DNA of 54,843 nt, from assembly GCA_947177395.1 (NCBI GenBank), contig CAMWUI010000017.1:1-54843 (forward strand), in the 5' to 3' direction. The stretch is from an uncultured Paraprevotella sp. (GTDB lineage Bacteria > Bacteroidota > Bacteroidia > Bacteroidales > Bacteroidaceae). Each line of letters opens with the position of its first letter. Within the stretch, counting starts at the first letter, position 1. The notes below the pieces were generated by a model. It was given only the letters and a program-made list of their open reading frames with translations. It made no database searches and was not told the origin of the DNA. Both the position numbers and the translations under genes were made by a program. Below are positions 41,991 to 49,925 of this stretch, one piece after another.

Positions 41991-44701
41991 AATTTGAATC
42001 TTATTGTGCCGATGATGTTCCTGGGCCTTAGCTGCGAGGTTTGGGTGTAGATGTCCAGTCCACTGTAGTTGACACGGGTGTAGCGGCGCTGGTCGAAGAT
42101 ATTGTTCATTTGCAGTTCGAGGTCGACGTGCTTCAATTTCAGTTTGGCTGTGGCATCACCGAACCAGGCATGGCGGTTCTCGGTGGTCAGATTGTTATAG
42201 TTGTCCTCCACTGAGGCGGCAAGGGTGAGTTGCTTGGTCACATAGACATTCACTTTCAGTCGCTGGGAGGCCGATCGCACAGTCTGAGCCGGGTTGTCGA
42301 TGGATCCGTTGGTCTGGCTGATGTTCCATGAGTAGCCGCTGCTCAGCACGAAGTTGAGCCACGGCAGGGGTGTTATGGTGCCGCCTGCGCCGGCACTGGC
42401 GGAGCGCGAGTGGAAAGGGTAGACCGTGCCGCCGATGAGCCGTTCGCTGGTGGAGTAGCCGTAACCGCAGAAGGCACGGAGCGTGGACTGAAGCCAGTCG
42501 AAACCCTTGCTGCCGTCGAAACCGAGTTTATAGCTGTCAGCCTCCGTACGCCGGTCTACGGCCTGCACCACGCTCGTTGCACCCTCGTAGCTGGTGCCAT
42601 AGGTTTGGTTGTCGCGGGTGTGACTGTAGCTGCCGTTGAGGCGGAGGAAGGTGGCGGTGAGCGAACTGCGGTAGCCGATGCTGGCTCCGGCCCCCATGCG
42701 GTCGGTTTCGGACAGTTGCTCCACGTAGGAACGCTGGAACGAACGGTAGTTGTTCATAATATATCCGCTATAGATGCCGCCGGGGTCGCCCACTGTCTTT
42801 GAGTAGTTGGCGCTGACATTGGCTGTCCAGTCGCACCACTCATAGTTGGCCGAGACGTTGGGCGTGACAAGCAGGTGGACATAGCTGTGCTTGTCTTCGC
42901 GGATGCGGTCGTCAAGGGTCTGTGTGTAGAGGTTCAGCGGACAGCCCAACGACAGTCGCCAATGGCCTTGTACGAATTTATAGTGCTGTCCGATAACCAC
43001 TTCATAGGTATTGTACCAAAGGTCGTTGCGCAATGAATGGTTGCCCGCCTCGAAACCGTCGAGGTCTGTCTCTATGCCGTGCAGACTGGCATGTGCCATC
43101 ACGCCGTAGTTCAGCGTGAACGCTCCGAAGCGGAAGTCATAGTTCGTGTGGAGGTTGCCTGCGATGTGGCGTGAGGTCACGTCCTGCCGGTAGCCGGTCG
43201 ATGTGCCCTCTTGCAGAGAGTCTATATCGACGGCGAGCGTGTTCGGGCGTTGCGAGTAGCCTGCGGAGAAGTGAAGGTCGAGCGTGTGCCTGCCTATGTT
43301 GCGGATGGTGTTGAACGTGTTTGAGACGGAGAGTCGAGGGCGGTCGAAATGCTGGCGCACACGTTCGTCTCCATAACCCATGGGAGCGGTTCCAGTGCGT
43401 TCGGACGAAAGCAGTCCTTCCACGTGGTCGCTGTTCCAATGGGTGTCGAATTTCAGCACATTGGCCACGAAGCCGTTGGGTGCGTTCCAGTTGTAGCGCG
43501 CCTGGACATTCAGATTGTTTATTTTTGTTTCGCTGGTCATGGTCTCAGACGTGAGCAGTCTGCTGTTGTCGCCCGTAAAATGGTCGCTCTCACTGCTACC
43601 TTCGCAGCGGATACGGTCGTTGTAGTAGGCTATATTCAGACCAGCCTCCGTGTCCGTGAAAAGTTTCTCTAGGTGATTCATGGTCAGAATATGGGAATGG
43701 TTGTCGAATGTGCGCTGCTGCGGAAGACCGGAACCGCCGGGCATGACGGCATCCGTGGGGCAGAAGGGGTAGAGGTTGACACTGTTGATGCTGGAATAGT
43801 GCTGTGTCAGTTCTTTCGACACGTCGTTACCCGTGTTGTTGCCCTTATACAGTGTCATGTTCTGCCGCCGCTTGGCGAAGTACATGCTCACGGCCTCGGC
43901 AGTCCAGAGCGGGTTCTTGCCGATGGTGTTCTGTCCGTCGGATAACGGATGCGGGCCGAAGCCCCAGCCGCCGGACCGTTGTATGCCGCCGCCCAACATG
44001 GTGTTGACGGCTAATGTCCCTTTCGCCGAGTTCTTCAGTTTCAGGTTAATTGCCACGTCGTTAGTCAGCGTCTTCCCTTGCAGGGCTTTCACGGGCTGGT
44101 GGTTCTCCAGCACCTGCACAGTGGCCACGTCCTGTGCGTTGATGTTGTTCGTGGCCAGTCCGTAGCGGCCTTGCAGCAAGTCCATCTCCTCCACGTAGAA
44201 CTTCTTGATGGCTTTACCGTTGTATTTGATGCCGCCATTGTCGGACACCTCGATACCCGGCATCCGCTTCAGCACATCGGCAATCACGCGGTCGCCCTGC
44301 TGCTGATAGGCTCCGACGAGGTAGTTGAGCGTGTCTCCGCTCTGCCGTATCTTCTGCGCACGAACGGCCACTTCCTTCAGTTTTACCGATTCTTCCTTTA
44401 CGCTGAAGTTGAGCCTTTGGGAACGGTTCGCAATCACTTTGGCCATCTGTCCGATGTTCATTCCTGCTGCAGTCACGGTGAGCGAATCGGTTTTGCTCTG
44501 GATTTCCAGTTTGTATTCCCCCTTGCTATTCGTATTGGCAGAGGCAATTATGATACCTGTCTCTTTCTGTGATACCATCACATACGCATCCACAGCCTTG
44601 CCCTGTGCGCCGAGCACTGTCCCCTCGATTATGGTCTGTGCAAGCGACAGGGTGCAAGCCGCGGTGAAAACGGCAACCAACGCAATTACTCTCTTCATCA
44701 T
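41984..44701 (-). CDS. Outer-membrane plug-and-barrel protein with carboxypeptidase-regulatory-like domain (TonB-receptor-like)
   Basis: A 905-residue protein. Signal peptide 1-21 (ALVAVFTAACTLSLAQ), carboxypeptidase-regulatory-like beta domain about 22-100 (IEGTVLGAQGKAVDAYVMVS), plug-like domain about 105-215 (SGDTLNYLVGAYQQQGDRVI, LKRMPGIEVSDNGGIKYNGK), and a long beta barrel to the C-terminus (GTIRFKLL). The N-terminal domain order fits the large barrel proteins commonly found beside GLPGLI genes in Bacteroidota. Start: ATG 44701, or ATG 44698. Third gene after the promoter at 46399, 66 bp after the GLPGLI gene. A 24-bp array meets its stop codon. Cargo unknown. Confidence 0.9.
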   Translation of the reverse strand: MMKRVIALVAVFTAACTLSLAQTIIEGTVLGAQGKAVDAYVMVSQKETGIIIASANTNSKGEYKLEIQSKTDSLTVTAAGMNIGQMAKVIANRSQRLNFSVKEESVKLKEVAVRAQKIRQSGDTLNYLVGAYQQQGDRVIADVLKRMPGIEVSDNGGIKYNGKAIKKFYVEEMDLLQGRYGLATNNINAQDVATVQVLENHQPVKALQGKTLTNDVAINLKLKNSAKGTLAVNTMLGGGIQRSGGWGFGPHPLSDGQNTIGKNPLWTAEAVSMYFAKRRQNMTLYKGNNTGNDVSKELTQHYSSINSVNLYPFCPTDAVMPGGSGLPQQRTFDNHSHILTMNHLEKLFTDTEAGLNIAYYNDRIRCEGSSESDHFTGDNSRLLTSETMTSETKINNLNVQARYNWNAPNGFVANVLKFDTHWNSDHVEGLLSSERTGTAPMGYGDERVRQHFDRPRLSVSNTFNTIRNIGRHTLDLHFSAGYSQRPNTLAVDIDSLQEGTSTGYRQDVTSRHIAGNLHTNYDFRFGAFTLNYGVMAHASLHGIETDLDGFEAGNHSLRNDLWYNTYEVVIGQHYKFVQGHWRLSLGCPLNLYTQTLDDRIREDKHSYVHLLVTPNVSANYEWCDWTANVSANYSKTVGDPGGIYSGYIMNNYRSFQRSYVEQLSETDRMGAGASIGYRSSLTATFLRLNGSYSHTRDNQTYGTSYEGATSVVQAVDRRTEADSYKLGFDGSKGFDWLQSTLRAFCGYGYSTSERLIGGTVYPFHSRSASAGAGGTITPLPWLNFVLSSGYSWNISQTNGSIDNPAQTVRSASQRLKVNVYVTKQLTLAASVEDNYNNLTTENRHAWFGDATAKLKLKHVDLELQMNNIFDQRRYTRVNYSGLDIYTQTSQLRPRNIIGTIRFKLL

Positions 44702-44767
44702 GATATCACTCTTTCTCCAGCAGCCCGTACGGTTTGTCAGGAATTTCTGTTGACTGTATTTCTGTAG

Positions 44768-45730
44768 TTATTCCAATTCTATAGGATTGTAAGGCGTATA
44801 TATCGATACGGCTTCCCCTACAACCATATTTCCGGCGGCATCCATTGATGCCTTGTGATAGTCCGCAGCCTTAAACCAGTTCTCATTGAATGTCTTTTGC
44901 AGTTTCCACACTTTCTCACGGGTGGAGCTGCGGTAGTTCTTGAAGTCGTACTTGGAAATGGGGAATGGCCTTGACGATATTTGCACAGCCTCGAAACGAT
45001 AGACCCCATCCGTATCTTGCAGTTTTAGTATGAGGCCTGGCAAACCGCCGAACTTCCACGGGCCGGCCTGTACGGGGATGTCAGGTGCGAACCATGCCAC
45101 GAAGTCACGACCTCGCCAGTGGCAACTGGCTTTCTGGCACTGGTGACCGAGTATTGTCTGTCTCTCAGGCTCTATTTTCCACTGCTGCAAAGGATATGGC
45201 TCCGTGTACCAGGAATTGTATTTATCCAAATATCGTGGCATTGTGGCATACTCCGTCAACCTGCCGTTTGAGATGAAGAGATCAGAGCATTCATATTCAC
45301 TCCACGTCCCATAATTCTTACCTCCATTACCAAGGAAGTTGGGGACTGAACTTGCTCCGGGGTGGGCTTTTAGCCATGCTGCCTTCAAAGAGTCGGACCG
45401 GAAGTAGAAGTCGCTGTAATACTTTGTCACGTGCTTTCCTATGTCTAAGCGTTGTTGGTCGATATAGGTGTTCTCATCCTTTATATCGTCGGCATTGAAG
45501 GCATACCAGATCCGGATGCGTGTCGTGTCTACGACAGTCATTTTGCCCGCCTTCCTGTGAATCGGAATGGGACAATGGGCGTTTTTGGGTTGTGCCCAGA
45601 CAGCGCAACATGCCAGATTCATTATGAAGCAGACGATAAAGGGTTTCTGTTTCAATTGTCGTTTTACTATATCTGCGGATACAGTCATGGCTTGCGGGCA
45701 TAAAGATGCCAGCGGGAAAGTGCGTTTCAT
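44768..45730 (-). CDS. GLPGLI family protein, exported
   Basis: Member of the Bacteroidota GLPGLI family (function unknown), 320 residues. The signature is PWKFGGLPGLILKLQDTDGV near residue 225. Two possible starts: ATG 45730, or ATG 45688 (MTVSADIVKR), where the export segment (FIVCFIMNLACCAVWAQ) would be nearer the N-terminus. Other features are GHQCQKASCHWRGRDFVAWF and a repeated W/Y-rich pattern. In related genomes these genes very often sit beside a barrel gene like the one downstream, so the two probably work together. It lies 40 bp after the lipocalin-like gene and is likely in the same transcript. Confidence 0.88.
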   Translation of the reverse strand: MKRTFPLASLCPQAMTVSADIVKRQLKQKPFIVCFIMNLACCAVWAQPKNAHCPIPIHRKAGKMTVVDTTRIRIWYAFNADDIKDENTYIDQQRLDIGKHVTKYYSDFYFRSDSLKAAWLKAHPGASSVPNFLGNGGKNYGTWSEYECSDLFISNGRLTEYATMPRYLDKYNSWYTEPYPLQQWKIEPERQTILGHQCQKASCHWRGRDFVAWFAPDIPVQAGPWKFGGLPGLILKLQDTDGVYRFEAVQISSRPFPISKYDFKNYRSSTREKVWKLQKTFNENWFKAADYHKASMDAAGNMVVGEAVSIYTPYNPIELE

Positions 45731-45770
45731 AAAGATAATGGTTTTAGAGGTTAAAAAGGAGTCGTGGAAT

Positions 45771-46298
45771 TTATTTTGAAGTATGATTCTTCATGATATA
45801 CCTTTCCATCAGTTTCTGTATATCCTCGGGGGATTCCTGGGCCGCTTTGCATTTTTCCAAAATATGGCGTGTGAGTTTCTCCGGCATATCCGTAACTTTC
45901 TTCCACTCGTCATAACGGTTCTGCCAACGGCCTTTGAAGGTGGTCTTGCTTGTCATTTTTATCAGATCCGTTGCGTCGCGCCCCATTTCGATGTATTTCC
46001 CGTTCTTGAAAGAATATGTCCCGTATTCATGCGGATAGATGACATAGCGTCCTTTTCTGTCCCTGATAATCTCCGCACAGGCATATGCGCCGTCAGCACA
46101 ATAGATCTTAACCTGATTGTAGCTGTCACAGATGTAGTTACGGTCTTCACCATCGTATTTGAACGATGTCATTATCCATACCCCTATGATGTCCTTGTCC
46201 GTAACCTTCTGCTGTGCCATGGTCCTGCCGGGGCACAGCAACGCAAGGAACATGACCGACAGGAATACTGCGATTCCCTTTACATAATTCTTTTTCAT
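45771..46298 (-). CDS. Small exported lipocalin-like protein
   Basis: A 175-residue protein with a signal peptide (GIAVFLSVMFLALLCPGRTM, then AQQ). The mature part looks lipocalin-like: IIGVWIMTSFKYDGEDRN, VKIYCADGAYACAEIIRD, GTYSFKNGKYIEMG, KTTFKGRWQNRYDEW. It then ends in a basic helix (KLTRHILEKCKAAQESPEDI). The core pattern is close to that of the sensor domain of the regulator encoded upstream (46515-47543). A related DUF such as DUF4488 is possible. First gene of the operon driven by the promoter at 46399-46429. The ligand is unknown. Confidence 0.78.
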   Translation of the reverse strand: MKKNYVKGIAVFLSVMFLALLCPGRTMAQQKVTDKDIIGVWIMTSFKYDGEDRNYICDSYNQVKIYCADGAYACAEIIRDRKGRYVIYPHEYGTYSFKNGKYIEMGRDATDLIKMTSKTTFKGRWQNRYDEWKKVTDMPEKLTRHILEKCKAAQESPEDIQKLMERYIMKNHTSK

Positions 46299-46314
46299 TA
46301 CTGAGTGTTTTTAT

Positions 46315-46342
46315 GGTCGGTCCTCTTGTCTGCGGACCAACC
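46315..46342 (-). promoter_or_regulatory. Hairpin in the 5' leader of the lipocalin-GLPGLI-barrel operon
   Basis: On the minus strand GGTTGGTCC pairs with GGACCGACC (one G-U), loop 10 nt, ending 16 bp before the ATG at 46298. No T-run follows, so it is not a terminator. It may affect translation of the first gene. Confidence 0.5.
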
Positions 46343-46398
46343 GGATTATCAATACGATTTCCATGTCTGGTGTGACCGTGCCAGAAGGATTTCGATAG

Positions 46399-46429
46399 CA
46401 AAGATAGGAGGATGCTTGTATGTGCTCAA
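46399..46429 (-). promoter_or_regulatory. Promoter of the lipocalin-GLPGLI-barrel operon
   Basis: On the minus strand: TTG (46427-46429), 20-bp spacer, TATCTTTG (46399-46406), a full consensus match. Transcription would start near 46394, giving a leader of about 95 nt with the hairpin at 46315-46342. It lies 85 bp after the stop codon of the regulator gene. Confidence 0.8.
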
Positions 46430-46437
46430 GAAAAGTT

Positions 46438-46500
46438 GTTTGCATTTATTTGGCAAATGATTCGACAAGGTTCCCCAGCGTTTGCATTTGGTTTGCAAAC
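46438..46500. promoter_or_regulatory. Paired 21-bp palindromes upstream of the promoter (probable activator sites)
   Basis: Site 1 at 46480-46500 is GTTTGCA-N7-TGCAAAC, perfect in its 7-bp arms. Site 2 at 46438-46458 is a weaker copy, TTTGC-N9-GCAAA after the first base. The two starts are exactly 42 bp apart, four turns of DNA, so both would face the same side. Site 2 lies 8 bp upstream of the -33 element; the centres are near -54 and -96. Confidence 0.65.
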
Positions 46501-46514
46501 GTAGAGTAATTCAT

Positions 46515-47543
46515 TTATAGTGAGCGGATAAAATCGTCCCAGTCCTTACTGCTGCCTTTCTTGCCAAAGACCTTCATGTACAATCTGCTTCGGATGCTGC
46601 TGATGCTGCTTTTATCCTTGCAAAGCACGTTGGCCATCTCGGACGGAGTGGCGTTCAGCTTTAGTAGCAGGCATACCCGAAACTCAATTGCCGACATATT
46701 GCAAAGCGTGAGCAAGGTGTTTGTAAAACGCGGATAGACACTTCTGAGCCTCTCTTCGATATCATGCCAGTCGTCTTTGGTGAAGCACTCGCCATGGCTG
46801 ATCTTCTTACGAATCCAGATGTAAAAATCGCTCTTGCGGAACTCCTCCTCTACGGTGTTCAGTGCCTCGCGTACGGTTGCGGGGAGTGTCTGTCGTTCCT
46901 GTTCTATCAGCCGGAGTTCCTGTTCGACGCGCTTCTTGCGGCTGTGGAGATGATGCAGGTAGTTGGCCGTCATCATCAGCATGAATATCAGGCACAGCAG
47001 GACATACATCAAGGTGTGATTGGAAACCTGCAGTTCCCGTTCTGCATTCGAGAATACGTATCTGCGGGAATAGTCCACTCCGTCATTCTTCTCGCTGCGG
47101 ATAATATTGACAATTTCCTTCAACCTTTGCTCCTCGAAATCATAGGTTCGCTTCCATGTGCGCTGGACACCCGTTTCCTGAATCATTATCGACGTGTCGC
47201 TGTTTATGACAAACGGATGTGCCGAGCCTTCCTGTAGATAAACAATTTCGTCCTTGCCTTTCCTGACCAGAGTATATTGTTCCGTTTTGCCGGCAATGAA
47301 CATAGTGCCGGTGGGAGCTATTATCAATTGGCATTCATACAAACAGCTGTCATCGTAGACGCGCAACCATCCTATATCGTTTTTCGGATAGTCGACCTTG
47401 CTGCTATCCGAAAATACCATGTAATCCAAAACCCATGGGCCATTGACAGTAAAATCCTCTTGCTTCTTTGTCAGCGAACAAGAGAACAGCGTAATGGCCA
47501 TGGTTGCAAGCAGAAGAAACGGAAGAACAGACTGTCTTTGCAT
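46515..47543 (-). CDS. Membrane-spanning transcriptional regulator: lipocalin-like sensor, membrane helix, coiled coil, helix-turn-helix
   Basis: A 342-residue one-protein sensor-regulator. Residues 1-21 are a signal-like segment ending in a lipobox (ITLFSC, C22). Residues about 30-135 are beta-rich and lipocalin-like (GPWVLDYMVFSDSSK, LRVYDDSCLYECQLIIAP). A membrane helix is at about 177-197 (LMYVLLCLIFMLMMTANYLH), a basic coiled coil at about 200-235 (SRKKRVEQELRLIEQERQTL), and a C-terminal DNA-binding region at about 275-342 (MSAIEFRVCLLLKLNATPSE, MANVLCKDKSSISSIRSRLY). The C-terminal part resembles the region that follows TPR sensors in other Bacteroidota regulators. Its own promoter is at 47569-47600. 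It most likely controls the three genes downstream. Confidence 0.85.
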   Translation of the reverse strand: MQRQSVLPFLLLATMAITLFSCSLTKKQEDFTVNGPWVLDYMVFSDSSKVDYPKNDIGWLRVYDDSCLYECQLIIAPTGTMFIAGKTEQYTLVRKGKDEIVYLQEGSAHPFVINSDTSIMIQETGVQRTWKRTYDFEEQRLKEIVNIIRSEKNDGVDYSRRYVFSNAERELQVSNHTLMYVLLCLIFMLMMTANYLHHLHSRKKRVEQELRLIEQERQTLPATVREALNTVEEEFRKSDFYIWIRKKISHGECFTKDDWHDIEERLRSVYPRFTNTLLTLCNMSAIEFRVCLLLKLNATPSEMANVLCKDKSSISSIRSRLYMKVFGKKGSSKDWDDFIRSL

Positions 47544-47568
47544 ATCAGCGATAGATTTTATATCACAT

Positions 47569-47600
47569 CAAAGGTAATGTTTTCGTCCGATATGTACAAA
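47569..47600 (-). promoter_or_regulatory. Promoter of the membrane-spanning regulator gene
   Basis: On the minus strand: TTTG (47597-47600), 20-bp spacer, TACCTTTG (47569-47576), a full match. Transcription would begin near 47564, leaving about 20 nt before the ATG. Confidence 0.8.
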
Positions 47601-47717
47601 GCTTTTCCTCAATTAGTTCGTAATTAATAAGTTCGCGAGTAATCAACGTATGTTCTTCTTCCATTATATTTGTCAACTCTAGTTTTTCCATGAAAAATAG
47701 AATGGCTTTGTTGTTTT

Positions 47718-47757
47718 AAAAAAGGCATGTCCACAGCGATGGCGGACATGCCTTTTT
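47718..47757 (-). terminator. Terminator of the TlpA-like gene
   Basis: Stem GGCATGTCC (47724-47732) with GGACATGCC (47744-47752), flanked by A6 on the left and T5 on the right, so it can stop transcription from either side. It separates the TlpA-like gene from the regulator gene. Confidence 0.88.
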
Positions 47758-47793
47758 CAGAATCTAAAGATAGGGGAGTATTATTTGTTCTGC

Positions 47794-48852
47794 TTATTCA
47801 GCCAGTTTCTCCGCTATCATGTTTGCCAGTTCTTCTCCTCTCAACTTCTTGGCGATGATGGTGCCGTCCTGATCGATCAGCAATGTGAAAGGAATGCTGT
47901 TGATGGCATACAGCTTTTTCACCGTGTTTTCCCATCCGTTCAGTTCCGAAGCCTGGGGCCAAGTCATGCCCATACGCTGGATGGCATCCTTCCAACTGGT
48001 TTCATTCTGATCGAAAGATATACCTATGATTTCGAGCCCTTTGTCATGATACTCTTTATATACTTCCACCACGTTGGGCATTTCGGCCATGCAGGGACCA
48101 CACCAGCTGGCCCAGCAGTCAATCAGCGTAAGCTTGTTTTCCTTTACCACTTGTGAGAGAGTCAGCTCGTTTCCGTTTATGTCCGTGACGGTAAAGTCGA
48201 TGATTTTGTTTCCGGCTTCGGTGACCAGCTGGGCTTTCTGCTCTTCTTCTATGGACACGATGATGGGCTGGTTTCTATAGGTGTCAGGCATGCTTTCAAT
48301 GATCTGCAGGCATTCTCCCGGCGTCATGTCGCCATAGTGGATAAGGAACACGACAAAACCGGCGGCCTTGTCGGCATTCTCGGTGATGGTGCGGCGGGCG
48401 ATGTCAGTGATCTGTTTGTTTACTTCTTCGATTTTGGAACCCATGCCCTCCGATTCATACAGGTTTCTCATTTCCTTTGCGAGGGGAGCGATCTCATCCG
48501 AATATTTCTGATAAATATCGTTGTTCTTCGTGCCGCCTACATGTTCTGTTTCGGCGACTTTTATCTGAATGGTGCCCGGTTCGATGAAGAAAAAACCTTG
48601 ATGTTGCTGTTTGTCGTTGCTGTACATGTAAGCGCAGAAGAGCGTGCTGTCAGCCGTGCCCTCCATCTTGAATGTGTTGCCCTCCAGACGGAGTGTGTCG
48701 GATGGAACGAATTGTCCGTTTTCAAACTTGGCGATGATGATGGAGTCGCCGTCCTGGGCTCCTTCGATTTCACCTTGCAGCTTAAAGCTGTTCTTTTGGC
48801 AGGAAGCAAAAAAAGTTGCGCATGCCAGCAGCAGGAATGAGATTTTTTTCAT
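47794..48852 (-). CDS. TlpA-like thiol-disulfide oxidoreductase lipoprotein with DUF4369 domain
   Basis: A 352-residue lipoprotein. Signal with lipobox (LLLACATFFASC, C18). The N-terminal half is a DUF4369-type beta domain (FKLQGEIEGAQDGDSIIIAK). The C-terminal half is a thioredoxin fold with the redox pair WCGPC near residues 248-252 (DCWASWCGPCMAEMPNVVEV) and IPFTLLIDQDGTIIAKKLRG. It should reduce or exchange disulfides of envelope proteins. The frame runs open to 49320 across prs, but this is a shadow; ATG 48852 gives the lipoprotein signal. Confidence 0.93.
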   Translation of the reverse strand: MKKISFLLLACATFFASCQKNSFKLQGEIEGAQDGDSIIIAKFENGQFVPSDTLRLEGNTFKMEGTADSTLFCAYMYSNDKQQHQGFFFIEPGTIQIKVAETEHVGGTKNNDIYQKYSDEIAPLAKEMRNLYESEGMGSKIEEVNKQITDIARRTITENADKAAGFVVFLIHYGDMTPGECLQIIESMPDTYRNQPIIVSIEEEQKAQLVTEAGNKIIDFTVTDINGNELTLSQVVKENKLTLIDCWASWCGPCMAEMPNVVEVYKEYHDKGLEIIGISFDQNETSWKDAIQRMGMTWPQASELNGWENTVKKLYAINSIPFTLLIDQDGTIIAKKLRGEELANMIAEKLAE

Positions 48853-48880
48853 GTGATAAAACTGAATAAGATAAATTATG

Positions 48881-48924
48881 AAAGACTGTTGTCCGGCATT
48901 TCTTTTGTCGGGACAACAGTCTTT
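48881..48924 (-). terminator. Terminator of prs
   Basis: Perfect 14-bp stem AAAGACTGTTGTCC (48881-48894) with GGACAACAGTCTTT (48911-48924), about 15 bp after the prs stop codon on the minus strand. Confidence 0.85.
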
Positions 48925-48938
48925 ATCGGTTCCGGATA

Positions 48939-49880
48939 TTAAATAAGGTATTGCGAACTGATGGATTTGTTGCTTTCTACGCGCCGGATAGTTTCCGCAA
49001 TCAGTTCCGCAATGCTCAGTTGCTTCACTTTGGCACAGCGGTTGGAGTAGGGGATACTGTCGGTGAAGACCATTTCTTCCAGCGCACTTTCCTGTATCCG
49101 TTCGGAAGCCGGGCCGGACATGACGCAATGCGAGGCTATGGCACGTACGGAGACAGCGCCTTTCTCTTTCATCAGGTTGGCGGCCTTGGTAATGGTTCCG
49201 GCCGTATCCACCATGTCGTCGACGAGAATGACGTTGGCGTTTTTCACATCGCCGATGATTTGCATGCTGCCGACTTCGTTCGGTTTGCTGCGTGTCTTGT
49301 TGCACAGGACGAGCGGACAATTCAAGTATTTGGCATAAGTGTTGGCTCTCTTGGAACCTCCCACGTCAGGGGTGGCTATTACCAGATTTTCCAGATTCAA
49401 TGATTGGATATAAGGCAACAGGACACTGGATGCATACAAATGGTCGACCGGAACATTGAAGAATCCCTGCTCCTGGTCGGCATGCAGGTCCATCGTTATA
49501 AGTCGGTCGATGCCTGCCACGCTCATCATGTCCGCTACCAGTTTGGCACCGATGGAGACACGAGGCTTGTCTTTACGGTCCTGCCGGGCCCAGCCGAAAT
49601 AAGGAACAACGGCGTTTATGCTTTTGGCCGATGCCCGTTTGGCTGCGTCAATCATCAGGAGCAGTTCCATCAGGTTGTCCGAATTGGGAAATGTCGATTG
49701 TACGAGGAATACATCGCGTCCGCGGATGGATTCTTCATACGAGACTGAGAATTCACCGTCGGCAAAATGGGTTATGACCAGATTGCCCAGCGGACATCCT
49801 AAGCTGGCGCATATTTTCTCTGCCAGGTAGCGTGATTTGGTTCCCGAAAAAACCATGAAAGAATTAGAATCGCTCATCAT
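48939..49880 (-). CDS. prs: Ribose-phosphate pyrophosphokinase (PRPP synthetase)
   Basis: Makes PRPP from ribose 5-phosphate and ATP for purines, pyrimidines, histidine and NAD; NadC encoded in this window uses PRPP. It has 313 residues. Signatures: GNLVITHFADGEFSVSYEES, PYFGWARQDRKDKPRVSIGA, ITMDLHADQEQGFF, and the PRPP loop VILVDDMVDTAGTITKAA. Start at 49880 or the second methionine at 49877. Confidence 0.97.
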   Translation of the reverse strand: MMSDSNSFMVFSGTKSRYLAEKICASLGCPLGNLVITHFADGEFSVSYEESIRGRDVFLVQSTFPNSDNLMELLLMIDAAKRASAKSINAVVPYFGWARQDRKDKPRVSIGAKLVADMMSVAGIDRLITMDLHADQEQGFFNVPVDHLYASSVLLPYIQSLNLENLVIATPDVGGSKRANTYAKYLNCPLVLCNKTRSKPNEVGSMQIIGDVKNANVILVDDMVDTAGTITKAANLMKEKGAVSVRAIASHCVMSGPASERIQESALEEMVFTDSIPYSNRCAKVKQLSIAELIAETIRRVESNKSISSQYLI

Positions 49881-49925
49881 TTTTTTATAAAGACGTTAAA
49901 TATAAGGTTTTTGTTTATTGTTCTG

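Larger units (their letters stand above)
47544..47793. other. Intergenic region with regulator promoter and TlpA-like gene terminator
   Basis: 250 bp without a gene. It contains the promoter at 47569-47600 (minus) and the terminator at 47718-47757 of the gene to its right. The rest is A/T-rich and holds nothing I can name. Confidence 0.7.

Noticed and set aside
41984-44701. SusC-type nutrient receptor of a polysaccharide utilisation locus
   Set aside because: No SusD-like gene follows, the barrel has the GLPGLI-linked type of N-terminus, and no glycosidase genes are beside it.
47794-48852. TlpA-like gene as part of the regulator-lipocalin module
   Set aside because: A strong terminator at 47718-47757 and a separate regulator promoter at 47569-47600 lie between them.
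48853-49320. Upstream extension of the TlpA-like frame through the prs gene
   Set aside because: It crosses the prs terminator and prs itself, and would put a lipoprotein signal in the middle of the protein.
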